DNA of 64,000 bases. Origin: Chryseobacterium kimseyorum. GTDB taxonomy: Bacteria; Bacteroidota; Bacteroidia; Flavobacteriales; Weeksellaceae. The stretch is from contig NZ_JAPDHW010000014.1 of assembly GCF_025971945.1 (NCBI RefSeq), positions 20,873 through 84,872 of the forward strand. Reading direction: 5' to 3'. Below the pieces are notes generated by a model, which worked only from the letters and a program-made list of their open reading frames with translations, was not told the DNA's origin and ran no database searches. The translations under genes and the position numbers were made by a program. Below are positions 8,579 through 17,540 of this stretch, in pieces. How positions within the stretch are numbered: the first letter of the stretch is position 1; each line of letters starts with the position of its first letter.

Positions 8579-8586
8579 TATCTTTG
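8579..8586 (+). promoter_or_regulatory. -7 box of purE
   Basis: TATCTTTG is a full match to TAnnTTTG, 23 bases before the purE start. The wording TTATCTTTGAAACAT recurs exactly in front of holB. Confidence 0.65.
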
Positions 8587-8609
8587 AAACATCTAATAAA
8601 ATTGAAAAA

Positions 8610-9113
8610 ATGGTAGGAATTATCATGGGAAGTCAGAGCGACTTGCCAATCATGGAACTGGCAGCGAATTTTTTAAAGAGTTTAGACATTCCTTATGAAC
8701 TGACGGTAGTTTCGGCGCACAGAACGCCCGAAAGAATGTTTGATTATGCCAAACATGCCAAGAAAAGAGGTTTGAAAGTAATCATCGCTGGAGCTGGCGG
8801 AGCGGCCCATCTTCCGGGAATGGTGGCCAGTTGTACGACGTTACCCGTAATCGGAGTTCCTATCTTATCAAGCAATTCGATCGACGGTTGGGATTCTGTT
8901 CTATCGATTCTTCAGATGCCGGGCGGAATTCCTGTAGCAACGGTAGCCTTAAACGGAGCTTTGAATGCCGGAATTTTAGCTGCGAAAATATTAGGAACAG
9001 GTGATGAAAGTGTAGCTGAAAAACTTCAGATTTATCAGGATACTTTGAAAGATAAAGTCTTGGGAACTGTGGATGATATCAAAGCTAAGCATCCGAATCT
9101 GTATGATCTTTAA
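8610..9113 (+). CDS. purE: N5-CAIR mutase, PurE class I
   Basis: 167 residues from the ATG at 8610. An in-frame upstream ATG at 8520 would add 30 residues unlike the family and would place the start before the promoter box, so it is rejected. PurE rearranges N5-CAIR, the PurK product, to CAIR. Motifs: GIIMGSQSDLPIM (phosphate/nucleotide loop), SAHRTPERM (catalytic His and substrate binding), GAGGAAHLPGMVA, and GVPILSS. It forms an octamer in the cytosol. purK lies 5 kb upstream on the same strand, with unrelated genes in between. Confidence 0.96.
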   Translation: MVGIIMGSQSDLPIMELAANFLKSLDIPYELTVVSAHRTPERMFDYAKHAKKRGLKVIIAGAGGAAHLPGMVASCTTLPVIGVPILSSNSIDGWDSVLSILQMPGGIPVATVALNGALNAGILAAKILGTGDESVAEKLQIYQDTLKDKVLGTVDDIKAKHPNLYDL

Positions 9114-9132
9114 AAATTCCTTTATATATAAG

Positions 9133-9170
9133 AAAATGCCCCGAAATTTGCGGGGCATTTTTGTTTTTAT
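9133..9170 (+). terminator. Terminator of purE, likely bidirectional
   Basis: Eleven-base stem AAAATGCCCCG / CGGGGCATTTT with loop AAATTTG and a following T-rich run. It also lies directly after the stop of the convergent surface-protein gene (9167) and may serve both. Confidence 0.88.
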
Positions 9171-10711
9171 TTTTTAATGAATTTATAAGTCTGAATATCG
9201 TTTCTTGTGATAATCTGTAAAATATAATTTCCCGGTGTAAGATGCTGAATGTTGATTAAATCTTTTGACAGAGTATTTTCTGTGATCATCCTTCCGCTTA
9301 CATCGCTGATAATATAGCTTTTTGCATCTTTAATATTTTTTAAATAAATAAAATTTTCTGCCGGATTTGGGTATATAGATCCTTTATTTTTTAACTGACT
9401 TTCATAGGTTGATAATTTTCTGCATTCTCCTACGGTATCACCGGTCATTGACCAGCCTTTACTGAGCAGAATATTTCGGTGTGGAACCACGTCTACAGCG
9501 TAGGTGAAATTCGGTACGAATCCGATGTTGATGTTATTGGCTGTAATTGGATTATTTGCCCAGCCTACAAGTGTATCGCTGTAATTATCACAGTTTAATC
9601 CTGAACCTAAAAGCGCCTGTGATCCTATCGTAAGTGACGGTAAACTCCATGCCTGAAGGCTTTGATTGAAATTTGTAGCTCCAGAAAATACCGTGTTGAA
9701 GTCGCTCAAGACGTTGGTATTCCAGCTGTCTAAAGGTTGATTGAATGCTGTGCAGCCATGGAACATGTGAGAGATATCTGTAACTTTTGAAACATTCCAG
9801 CTATTAAGGGGTTGATTAAAATTGGTGTTAAAATGAAACATCCACATCATATTGGTTACGTTTGAAGTGTTCCAGTTATTGAGTGGCTGATTAAATGCCA
9901 GAGTTCCGGCAAACATAAAGCCCATATTTGTTGCTGACGAAGTATTCCAACTGTTTAGATTCTGATTAAACACGATTCTGTTTTCAAACATAGATTTGAA
10001 ATTGGTTGCTTTTGATGTATTCCACGAACTGATGGGAGCGTTAAAAGTATCGGGAATTTGAAACGCAGGCTGGTGAGAGAACATATTTTGGAAATCTTCG
10101 ATGGTGGAAGTATTCCAGTTTGCCATCGATGGATTTCCGGTTAATGAGTTGGCATTGTAAAACATGTATGAGCCATCCAGCACTGCCAAAAGATCAGGCG
10201 AATCTGTCGCTGTAATCTGTACATATCTGCAATGGGAAAATGCATTATACATCGATTGCCACTGGATGTTGCCCCATTGTGAGATCTCAAGCAGCTTGTC
10301 AGAATTACCTAAAAAAGACCACGAGACAGCACCGTTAACTGAAGTCGTCATGGTCGCAAATTTAATCTGAGTGAAGACTCCATTTCCGTTACTTACTTTT
10401 ACTCTGTAAGTAGCCTGTGCCGGATTAGGATTGAGAGGCGTACCGAAGTTGATCAAAACCTGACCTATTGAGGTTACATTAGGCAGTATTGCATTATGTT
10501 GCGGGTAATTCACTTCTTCCCACTGAATAGTGTAGTTAAGCCCGGTTCCGGGAAACCATATCTGACTTGAAGTGGATGGATTCAGACCGGCAACAGTAGT
10601 AATGAAATTTGGATTGATACCACTGGGTTTCCAAATCGTGATGAATTCGTTCTGAGCTTTTGTAAGCTGACTTGACAGCATTACCATGATAAAAAATATT
10701 AATTTTTTCAT
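9167..10711 (-). CDS. BspA-type leucine-rich repeat surface protein with T9SS type A sorting domain (paralog 1)
   Basis: 514 residues from the ATG at 10711, which gives a clean signal peptide (MKKLIFFIMVMLSSQLTKAQ); the longer frame from 10807 would run into the neighbouring gene and hide the signal. After a beta domain of about 130 residues come repeats of about 25 residues with the pattern MF-x-FNQ-L-x-W-N-T-S-x-VT-x-M, the DUF285/BspA-like LRR. The C-terminal about 75 residues (SIYPNPAENFIYL ... GNYILQI ... KFIKK) are a type A T9SS sorting domain. It should be exported by the Sec and T9SS systems and attached to the cell surface or released. It is a tandem paralog of the gene at 10764-12317. 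Confidence 0.9.
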   Translation of the reverse strand: MKKLIFFIMVMLSSQLTKAQNEFITIWKPSGINPNFITTVAGLNPSTSSQIWFPGTGLNYTIQWEEVNYPQHNAILPNVTSIGQVLINFGTPLNPNPAQATYRVKVSNGNGVFTQIKFATMTTSVNGAVSWSFLGNSDKLLEISQWGNIQWQSMYNAFSHCRYVQITATDSPDLLAVLDGSYMFYNANSLTGNPSMANWNTSTIEDFQNMFSHQPAFQIPDTFNAPISSWNTSKATNFKSMFENRIVFNQNLNSWNTSSATNMGFMFAGTLAFNQPLNNWNTSNVTNMMWMFHFNTNFNQPLNSWNVSKVTDISHMFHGCTAFNQPLDSWNTNVLSDFNTVFSGATNFNQSLQAWSLPSLTIGSQALLGSGLNCDNYSDTLVGWANNPITANNINIGFVPNFTYAVDVVPHRNILLSKGWSMTGDTVGECRKLSTYESQLKNKGSIYPNPAENFIYLKNIKDAKSYIISDVSGRMITENTLSKDLINIQHLTPGNYILQIITRNDIQTYKFIKK

Positions 10712-10763
10712 AGGATAAATTTTAGATTTGGTGCTTGCAAAAAAGGAGTATGTCGTGTGATTA

Positions 10764-12317
10764 TTATTCTTTAATAAATTTAAAATGTTGAATCTGATCT
10801 TTTGCAACGATCTGCAAAATGTAATTTCCTTTTGGTAAAGTACTGATGTTGATCATTTCATTTGATATCTTTCCCTCTTTAATCAATCTTCCGCTTGCAT
10901 CAATTATTCTGTATTTTTCTGCGTCATGCAAATGATCGGTGTGAATATTATCTTTTACAGGATTTGGATAAATTGATCCATTTCTGACAGGTTTGATTTC
11001 TGAATTTGCCAGGAAGCAACTCCCCACAGAGTCTCCGGTGATGTTCCAGTTTTTATTATTGATCAGAATATTTCTTTTACTGACCACATTTGAAGCATAT
11101 TGAGCTGGTGCTACTGTCTGCAAATTGATATTATTTGGTGTATTGGGATTATCTGCCCAGCCAGCAAGCGTTTTACTATAGTTATTGCAGTCGATAGCAG
11201 TTAAAGTAAGCATTCCGGAAGCATCAGTAAGAGAATTTAAATTCCAGGCATCTAAAGATTGATTATAACTTGATGCACCGGTCAAAAAAGTATTTAGTCT
11301 TGTCACATTACTCACATCCCAGGAGTTCAGATTTTGATTGAAAGCCACACATCCATGAAATACGTGGGCCATATCGGTGACGTTGGAGGTATTCCACATA
11401 TTTAATGACTGATTAAAAACAGGAATCATATGAAACATAAAATGCATGTCTTGCAGGCTTGAAGTGTCCCAGCTGTCTAGTCGCTGATTAAAACTCAAAC
11501 ACTGAGCAAACATCCAGCTCATGTCGGTAACATTTGAAACATCCCAGTTATTTACACTTTGATTGAAAACAGGTCTGCCGGCTAACATATAGCTCATATT
11601 TGTAGCAGAAGATGTATTCCAAGCACCAATGTAAGGCGAATTAAACTGATGCGGAATTGTAGAAGTATCGGTGAGACAAGAAAACATAAATCTAAAATTC
11701 TGAATTTGAGAAGTATTCCAATTTTGCATTGAGCTGGCTCCTATAAATTGTGGTGTTCCGTAAAACATAAAAGATAAATCTGTCACATTACTGAGATTTG
11801 GGCTGTCTGTAGCAGTAAGCTGCATCGCTTTACAATTGGTAAATGCTGAGTTCATCGAAATCCATGCAATGTTTCCCCATTGTTCTATTTCTATTAGTTT
11901 GTCGGCACTTCCAAACATTTGCCATATTGGAAAAAACTGTTCAGCGGCAGGAAATAATTGTGCGGTTCCGAATTTGATCTGTCTGAAAATTCCGTTGCCA
12001 TTAGAAACTTTTACTCTGTACGTTGCGCTTGAGGCATCTCCGTTAGATGTTCCGAAATCTATCAAAACCTGATTGGTAGACGTTACATTAGTCATCATCC
12101 CATTATGGACAGGATATCCCACCTCTTCCCATTCTATGGTATAATTGTCGCCATTACCCGGAAACCATATTTGATTTGCATTTGCCTGATAAGGAGCATC
12201 AACAGAAATTGCCGGATTCATAAACTGACCAGGCTTCCAGATGGTAACAAATTCGCTCTGAGCTTTTGTCATCTGAAACAACAAAATAAAAGAAAAAATG
12301 AGTAGTAATTTTTTCAT
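10764..12317 (-). CDS. BspA-type leucine-rich repeat surface protein with T9SS type A sorting domain (paralog 2)
   Basis: 517 residues. Same architecture as its downstream neighbour: signal peptide (MKKLLLIFSFILLFQMTKAQ), N-terminal beta domain starting SEFVTIWKPG, repeats of the FNQ..W.TSNVT.M..MF type, and a T9SS sorting domain (SIYPNPVKDNIHT ... GNYILQI ... FKFIKE). The two genes are 52 bases apart and probably share a transcript. Both proteins lack catalytic motifs; the repeat type is known from adhesins of oral and gut bacteria, so adhesion is a reasonable inference only. Confidence 0.9.
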   Translation of the reverse strand: MKKLLLIFSFILLFQMTKAQSEFVTIWKPGQFMNPAISVDAPYQANANQIWFPGNGDNYTIEWEEVGYPVHNGMMTNVTSTNQVLIDFGTSNGDASSATYRVKVSNGNGIFRQIKFGTAQLFPAAEQFFPIWQMFGSADKLIEIEQWGNIAWISMNSAFTNCKAMQLTATDSPNLSNVTDLSFMFYGTPQFIGASSMQNWNTSQIQNFRFMFSCLTDTSTIPHQFNSPYIGAWNTSSATNMSYMLAGRPVFNQSVNNWDVSNVTDMSWMFAQCLSFNQRLDSWDTSSLQDMHFMFHMIPVFNQSLNMWNTSNVTDMAHVFHGCVAFNQNLNSWDVSNVTRLNTFLTGASSYNQSLDAWNLNSLTDASGMLTLTAIDCNNYSKTLAGWADNPNTPNNINLQTVAPAQYASNVVSKRNILINNKNWNITGDSVGSCFLANSEIKPVRNGSIYPNPVKDNIHTDHLHDAEKYRIIDASGRLIKEGKISNEMINISTLPKGNYILQIVAKDQIQHFKFIKE

Positions 12318-12511
12318 AATGTATAATTTGGTGATAAGGAAAATGATAAAGAGCTTAATTTTTATCGTAAAATAATTGATATTTCTGAATGTTATTTATA
12401 TTCGTAAGGATATTAAATTAGTTTTGCGATTTTCATAATCTCCTGAACAGCAAATATAATAAAAATTTAAACATGTCATTATTTTGTGAAATAATTATTT
12501 CAAAAATAAAA

Positions 12512-12535
12512 ATGCTCACTATATTTAGTGAGCAT
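12512..12535 (-). terminator. Terminator of the YiaA-like gene
   Basis: Perfect ten-base stem ATGCTCACTA / TAGTGAGCAT with a four-base loop; on the minus strand it is followed by TTTTATTTTTG. Confidence 0.85.
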
Positions 12536-12558
12536 GGTATCCGTTTATTTTTCTTACC

Positions 12559-12951
12559 TTAATCTTCCATCATATTGTCTCGGGTGTTCTTCTGAACGGC
12601 GATTGCACCGAATAATGCCAGTAAAAATGCAAAAGCATAAAACCCTTTTTCACTAGGCATAATGGTCGCATTAAATAGTCCAACAGTTAATAAAACGATA
12701 GATGATAATGTTGCGAACCAGCAGATTCCATAATAGATATCGGTTACTTTAATGTTTTCCATTCTGTCTCTCACAGCTTTCTGTAATGAAACTACAGCAA
12801 ATAATCCGTAAAGAAGTATAGTAAAATAATATCCTTTTTCATTAAGCTGCATTTCTGCTCTTACGAGACCGACGATATAGCCAACCATTCCTGCGCCCAA
12901 TGCGACCCACGAAGCTGCGACAAATGCATTTGAAACTCCCTGTTTTTTCAT
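12559..12951 (-). CDS. YiaA/YiaB-family inner-membrane protein
   Basis: 130 residues with four predicted membrane helices arranged as two repeats of the YiaAB two-helix domain; compare NEKGYYFTILLYGLFAVVSLQKAVRD with SEKGFYAFAFLLALFGAIAVQKNTRD. This internal duplication and length match the family. Its function is unknown. It stands alone with its own terminator. Confidence 0.85.
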   Translation of the reverse strand: MKKQGVSNAFVAASWVALGAGMVGYIVGLVRAEMQLNEKGYYFTILLYGLFAVVSLQKAVRDRMENIKVTDIYYGICWFATLSSIVLLTVGLFNATIMPSEKGFYAFAFLLALFGAIAVQKNTRDNMMED

Positions 12952-13100
12952 AATTTATGTTTTTTTAATGTTTAGTTCATCCAAATATATTATTTTTTTA
13001 ACAATTGTGAATTATCAATCTTAAAGTTTATCACTATTCTTTGAAAATATTGAATTTAGGAACAGGAAACTGACGGATAACCTGTATTGAATATAAAACA

Positions 13101-13129
13101 AGAACGCTTCGGTATCTCCGAAGCGTTCT
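13101..13129 (-). terminator. Terminator of ahcY
   Basis: Twelve-base stem AGAACGCTTCGG / CCGAAGCGTTCT with loop TATCT; on the minus strand a T-rich run (TTGTTTTATATT) follows. One of the most stable hairpins in the window. Confidence 0.9.
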
Positions 13130-13182
13130 GTATATATGAATTGCTGATGAATTGCCCATCACCAATATTTAATTACAAATAA

Positions 13183-14499
13183 TTAGTATCTGTAGTATTC
13201 TGGCTTGTATGGTCCCTGTACTTCTACACCGATATACTCAGCCTGTTCAGTAGAAAGAACTTCCAATTCAACGCTTAATTTCTTAAGGTGAAGAGCTGCT
13301 ACTTTCTCATCCAGGTGCTTAGGAAGCATGTAAACTTCGTTTCCGTAAGCTTCAGAGTTTGTCCAAAGTTCGATTTGAGCCAAAGTCTGATTAGAGAATG
13401 AGTTAGACATTACAAATGATGGGTGACCTGTTGCACAGCCAAGGTTTACCAATCTACCTTCTGCAAGGATGATCACTTCTTTACCTTCTTCCAAAGTATA
13501 GATGTCAACCTGAGGTTTAACTTCAGATTTTGTGTGACCGTAGTTCTCATTTAACCAAGCCATATCGATTTCGTTATCGAAGTGACCGATGTTACAAACG
13601 ATTGCTTTGTCTTTTAATTTTAAGAAATGTTCTTTTCTTACGATGTTAAAGTTACCGGTTGTAGTGATTACGATATCTGCGTTATCCACAACAGAATCTA
13701 ATCTTTTCACTTCAAAACCGTCCATTGCAGCCTGTAAAGCACAGATAGGATCGATTTCAGTAACAGTTACGATAGATCCAGCACCTCTGAAAGAAGCAGC
13801 AGTACCTTTACCAACGTCTCCGTATCCGCAAACTACCACCCTTTTACCAGCCAACATAATGTCAGTTGCTCTTCTTACTGCATCTACTGCAGATTCTTTA
13901 CATCCGTATTTGTTGTCGAACTTAGATTTAGTCACTGAATCATTTACGTTGATTGCAGGCATTACCAAAGTTCCGTTTTTCATTCTTTCATACAGTCTGT
14001 GAACTCCTGTAGTAGTTTCTTCAGAAAGTCCTTTGATTTCTTTTGTGAATTCAGGATATCTGTCGAAAACCATGTTGGTCAAATCTCCACCATCATCCAA
14101 AATCATGTTCAATGGCTTTCTGTCTTCTCCGAAGAAAAGAGTCTGCTCGATACACCAGTCAAATTCTTCTTCGTTAAGACCTTTCCATGCGTAAACAGGA
14201 ATTCCCGCAGCAGCAATAGCAGCAGCAGCGTGGTCTTGCGTAGAGAAAATGTTACAAGATGACCACGTAACTTCAGCTCCAAGAGCAACCAAAGTTTCGA
14301 TCAAAACTGCAGTCTGGATTGTCATGTGAAGACATCCTGCGATTCTTGCCCCTTTCAATGGTTGAGATGGTCCGAATTCTTCACGGATTGACATCAAACC
14401 TGGCATTTCTGCTTCAGCAAGAGTGATTTCTTTTCTTCCCCATTCTGCAAGGGTGATATCCTTTACTTTGTAAGGAACATATTGTGTTGTAGTACTCAT
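13183..14499 (-). CDS. ahcY: Adenosylhomocysteinase (S-adenosyl-L-homocysteine hydrolase)
   Basis: 438 residues. It splits S-adenosylhomocysteine into adenosine and homocysteine in the activated-methyl cycle, using bound NAD+. Recognisable parts: [20 protein letters not shown] near the start, DDGGDLTN in the substrate site, [11 protein letters not shown], the NAD-binding Rossmann loop [13 protein letters not shown], and the C-terminal PYKPEYYRY whose Lys and Tyr reach into the neighbouring subunit. It is a cytosolic tetramer in known members. A single-gene unit with its own promoter box (14537-14544) and terminator. Confidence 0.98.
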   Translation of the reverse strand: MSTTTQYVPYKVKDITLAEWGRKEITLAEAEMPGLMSIREEFGPSQPLKGARIAGCLHMTIQTAVLIETLVALGAEVTWSSCNIFSTQDHAAAAIAAAGIPVYAWKGLNEEEFDWCIEQTLFFGEDRKPLNMILDDGGDLTNMVFDRYPEFTKEIKGLSEETTTGVHRLYERMKNGTLVMPAINVNDSVTKSKFDNKYGCKESAVDAVRRATDIMLAGKRVVVCGYGDVGKGTAASFRGAGSIVTVTEIDPICALQAAMDGFEVKRLDSVVDNADIVITTTGNFNIVRKEHFLKLKDKAIVCNIGHFDNEIDMAWLNENYGHTKSEVKPQVDIYTLEEGKEVIILAEGRLVNLGCATGHPSFVMSNSFSNQTLAQIELWTNSEAYGNEVYMLPKHLDEKVAALHLKKLSVELEVLSTEQAEYIGVEVQGPYKPEYYRY

Positions 14500-14536
14500 A
14501 TCTTATGAATAAATTTAAATTCAAATAATTAAAGTG

Positions 14537-14544
14537 CAAAATTA
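14537..14544 (-). promoter_or_regulatory. -7 box of ahcY
   Basis: On the minus strand TAATTTTG matches TAnnTTTG, 37 bases before the ATG. Confidence 0.45.
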
Positions 14545-14636
14545 CAACATATAATTAAGATAAAAAAACAATGATACTGATAACGGTCATGAAACACAAG
14601 ATGCTGAATTTCTATTTTTATTTGTTCTAAATTACG

Positions 14637-14644
14637 TATTTTTG
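14637..14644 (+). promoter_or_regulatory. -7 box of the HugZ-like gene
   Basis: TATTTTTG matches TAnnTTTG, 17 bases before the start codon at 14662. Confidence 0.5.
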
Positions 14645-14661
14645 CAGAAATAAATCTATTT

Positions 14662-15192
14662 ATGAATCATACTCACACGCAGGAAGAAGCACAGAGACAG
14701 GCTAAACCTCTTGCTCCAAAAGTAAAAGAATTAATCGCAAGAACCCAAAGTATCATCCTTGCAACGGTAGATGCAGAAGGAACTCCCAATTCAAGTTACG
14801 CACCGTTTGTAGAAATTGATAACAAATTTTACATCTTGGTTTCTTTCATGGCAAAACATACAAAAAATCTTTCTGAAGGTAGAAAAACTTCTATGATGTT
14901 CATCGAAGACGAATCTGCAACAAAACAGATCTACGCACGTGAACGTTTGACCATCGAGGCGACAACTACACAGGTCGATAGAGATTCTGAAACATGGAAT
15001 CAGGTGGTAGGCCTTTTAAAAGAAACTCACGGTAAAGTGGTAGACGTAATTTCTGAAATGAAAGATTTTATCTTAATTGCTTTACATCCTGTGAAAGGTG
15101 CTTATGTAAACGGATTCGGAAGTGCTTATTTCGTTGATGAAAATCTTGAAATTATGCAACACAGAAACGAAACCAATCATCAGTCTAAATAA
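14662..15192 (+). CDS. HugZ-like pyridoxamine-phosphate-oxidase-fold protein
   Basis: 176 residues of the split-barrel, FMN-binding-like fold. The segments TQSIILATVDAEGTPNSSYAPFV and FYILVSFMAKHTKNLSEGRKTSMMFIED are typical of HugZ heme-utilisation oxygenases, and the C-terminal HPVKGAYVNGFGSAYFVD fits their heme-binding region. Heme degradation for iron supply is therefore the likely role, but heme binding cannot be shown here. No signal peptide, so cytosolic. No iron-uptake genes are adjacent. Confidence 0.8.
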   Translation: MNHTHTQEEAQRQAKPLAPKVKELIARTQSIILATVDAEGTPNSSYAPFVEIDNKFYILVSFMAKHTKNLSEGRKTSMMFIEDESATKQIYARERLTIEATTTQVDRDSETWNQVVGLLKETHGKVVDVISEMKDFILIALHPVKGAYVNGFGSAYFVDENLEIMQHRNETNHQSK

Positions 15193-15272
15193 ATTCGGAT
15201 CTGATTAACGAATTTCTCCTTAGATTATTTTTAAGGTGATGATTCTGAAATTTTATGATCTGAATCATTATA

Positions 15273-15305
15273 AACCTCACAGATTTTACGCTGTGAGGTT
15301 TTTTG
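15273..15305 (+). terminator. Terminator of the HugZ-like gene
   Basis: Ten-base stem AACCTCACAG / CTGTGAGGTT with loop ATTTTACG and a T run. Confidence 0.88.
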
Positions 15306-15403
15306 TTTTGTGTAAGTCAGTCTTAGACATTAAGTTTCTCTTAAATTATTATAAAAGCTGAACATCCTGCGTTAAACTAGTTTAGTATGAATTTTAAAAA
15401 TAT

Positions 15404-15411
15404 TAATTTTG
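15404..15411 (+). promoter_or_regulatory. -7 box of aguB-aguA
   Basis: TAATTTTG matches TAnnTTTG, 19 bases before the aguB start codon. Confidence 0.5.
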
Positions 15412-15430
15412 TACTATAAAAATTCAGAAT

Positions 15431-16306
15431 ATGTCAAAAGTAAAAATAGGTACCGTTCAGATGTCTTGTGTTGCAGACAAGCAGGAAAATCTGAACAAAG
15501 CCATTGAAAAAATAAAAGAAGCAGCATCAAAAGGTGCACAAATTGTCTGTTTACAGGAATTATTTACTTCACTTTATTTCTGTGATGTAGAAGATTACGA
15601 TAATTTTGAATTGGCCGAGCCAATTCCGGGACCGTCTACCGATGCGCTTTCACCAGTTGCAAAAGAATTGGGCGTGGTGATTATTGCGTCACTTTTCGAA
15701 AAGCGTGCTCAGGGTCTGTACCACAACACAACAGCTGTTATTGATGCAGACGGAACTTATTTAGGAAAGTACCGTAAAATGCATATTCCTGATGATCCTG
15801 CATATTATGAGAAATTTTATTTCACACCTGGAGATTTGGGATATAAAATCTTCCCTACAAAATTTGGGAAAGTGGGTGTTCTTATCTGCTGGGATCAGTG
15901 GTATCCTGAAGCATCAAGAATTACTGCACTGATGGGAGCTGATATTATGTTTTATCCAACTGCAATCGGTTGGGACACCACTCAGGATGAAGAAACCAAT
16001 CAGGATCAGTACAGTGCCTGGCAGACGATTCAGCGTTCTCATTCTGTAGCTAACGGACTTCCTGTAGTTTCTGTAAACAGAGTAGGGTTTGAACAGGACG
16101 GAGCCATGAAGTTCTGGGGTGGAAGTTTTGTGACCAATGCTCAGGGGAAATTACTATATCTTGGTTCTCATGATCAGGAAGAAGTAGCTGTTACCGAGGT
16201 AGATTTGGCACAGACCGATTATATGAGAAAACACTGGCCTTTCTTAAGAGATAGAAGAATCGAAACTTACTCGCCGATTACCAAACGTTTTATTGACGAA
16301 GACTAA
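15431..16306 (+). CDS. aguB: N-carbamoylputrescine amidase
   Basis: 291 residues of the nitrilase superfamily. The catalytic triad is visible as Glu43 (CLQELF), Lys116 (KYRKMHIPD) and Cys153 (VLICWDQWYPE). It hydrolyses N-carbamoylputrescine to putrescine, CO2 and ammonia. The assignment over other amidases rests on the high-scoring family look and on aguA starting at its stop codon (TAATG, one-base overlap). Together the pair converts agmatine to putrescine in the cytosol. No arginine decarboxylase is in the window. Confidence 0.95.
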   Translation: MSKVKIGTVQMSCVADKQENLNKAIEKIKEAASKGAQIVCLQELFTSLYFCDVEDYDNFELAEPIPGPSTDALSPVAKELGVVIIASLFEKRAQGLYHNTTAVIDADGTYLGKYRKMHIPDDPAYYEKFYFTPGDLGYKIFPTKFGKVGVLICWDQWYPEASRITALMGADIMFYPTAIGWDTTQDEETNQDQYSAWQTIQRSHSVANGLPVVSVNRVGFEQDGAMKFWGGSFVTNAQGKLLYLGSHDQEEVAVTEVDLAQTDYMRKHWPFLRDRRIETYSPITKRFIDED

Positions 16307-17358
16307 TGACAGATCAGAATAAAACACCCAAGCAATTAGGTTACCGTTTTCCGGCTGAATGGGAAGTGCATGAAGCAACGTGGCTGTCGTGGCCTCACAA
16401 AGAAGAATCGTGGCCAGATAAACTTCAGGAAATTTATCCGAATTATGCCGAATTTATCAAAGTTATCTCTCAGGATGAGTTTGTGAGAATTAATGTGAAA
16501 GACGAAGAGATGAGAAAATTTGCGATGGATTGCATTATGCAGGCCGGAGCAAAATTAGAAAATATCGAATTTTATTTTCACGAAACTAATGATGCATGGT
16601 GCAGAGATCACGGTCCCGCATTTCTGATCAATAAAGATGCAGAAGAACAGAAAATCATTTTAGACTGGGGTTTCAATGCCTGGGGTGGAAAATATCCTCC
16701 ATTCGAACTGGATGATGTGATCCCTACAAAAATAGGGGCAGAGTTTGATCTCCCTGTTATTTACCCGGGAATTATCATGGAAGGAGGGTCTGTAGAATTT
16801 AACGGAAAAGGAACAATTTTAACCTCGAAATCATGTCTGCTTAATAAAAACAGAAATCCGCACTTGTCACAGGAAGAAGTAGAGCAGTATCTTAAAGATT
16901 TCTACTGTGTGGATCAGATTCTTTGGGTAGAAGATGGAATCATTGGGGACGATACCGATGGTCACGTTGATGATACAATCAGATTTGTAAATGAAAACAC
17001 AGTTCTTACCGTCGTGGAAGATAACACTGAAGATGACAATTACGAAATTCTTCAGACCAATCTGAGACAGTTAAAAGAAATGCGTTTGCCGGACGGAACT
17101 CCTTTAAACATTATAGAACTGCCGATGCCGGATCCAGTAATCTGGGAAGATCAGCGACTGCCGGCTTCTTATGCCAATTTTTATATTGCAAACAAATCAG
17201 TAATTGTTCCTACGTACCGATGTGAAAAAGATCAGATTGCTTTGGATATTATTCAAAAATGTTTTCCTGAACGAAAAGTGGTCGGGATAGATTCTACAGA
17301 TATTATCTGGGGATTGGGAAGCTTTCACTGTTTGAGTCAGCAGGAACCTTTAGTCTAA
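16306..17358 (+). CDS. aguA: Agmatine deiminase
   Basis: 350 residues, guanidino-group-modifying (PPAD-like) fold. It turns agmatine into N-carbamoylputrescine and ammonia, the substrate of AguB. Visible markers: FPAEWEVHEATWLSWPH at the N-terminus, WCRDHGPAF (substrate-binding Asp/Arg), IMEGGSVEFNGKGT, DGHVDD with the catalytic His, and the nucleophile Cys342 in GSFHCLSQQEP at the C-terminus. It overlaps aguB by one base, so the two are translationally coupled. Confidence 0.96.
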   Translation: MTDQNKTPKQLGYRFPAEWEVHEATWLSWPHKEESWPDKLQEIYPNYAEFIKVISQDEFVRINVKDEEMRKFAMDCIMQAGAKLENIEFYFHETNDAWCRDHGPAFLINKDAEEQKIILDWGFNAWGGKYPPFELDDVIPTKIGAEFDLPVIYPGIIMEGGSVEFNGKGTILTSKSCLLNKNRNPHLSQEEVEQYLKDFYCVDQILWVEDGIIGDDTDGHVDDTIRFVNENTVLTVVEDNTEDDNYEILQTNLRQLKEMRLPDGTPLNIIELPMPDPVIWEDQRLPASYANFYIANKSVIVPTYRCEKDQIALDIIQKCFPERKVVGIDSTDIIWGLGSFHCLSQQEPLV

Positions 17359-17418
17359 TACTATCTTTGGAATTGCTGAAAGATAATCAGTAGTTTTTTA
17401 ATAAAATTCAATAATACG

Positions 17419-17462
17419 ATCCATTATAGCAGAATAAATATTTTTGTTATAATGGATTTTTC
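17419..17462 (+). terminator. Hairpin after aguBA
   Basis: Ten-base stem ATCCATTATA / TATAATGGAT with a 19-base loop and a short TTTTTC tail. The large loop makes it a weaker candidate than the others. Confidence 0.5.
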
Positions 17463-17540
17463 TTTGCTGAATGTCTTCTATACTTTCTATTCGGAAAAAC
17501 TTCCTGTAATTTTTATTACTTTTACTCAATAAATTAAGCA

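Noticed and set aside
8520..8609. Upstream ATG that would lengthen PurE by 30 residues
   Set aside because: It lies before the TAnnTTTG box and inside the repeat; the family begins at MVGIIMGSQSD.
10712..10807. Upstream extension of the first BspA-type protein by 32 residues
   Set aside because: It overlaps the upstream paralog's end and would bury the signal peptide that begins at 10711.
9167..12317. BspA-type genes as large tandem-repeat phase-variable loci
   Set aside because: The repeats are conserved at protein level only; the DNA repeats are too diverged for slippage.
13589..14262. Two plus-strand open frames opposite ahcY
   Set aside because: They mirror the codon pattern of a highly conserved enzyme and have no promoter or family match.
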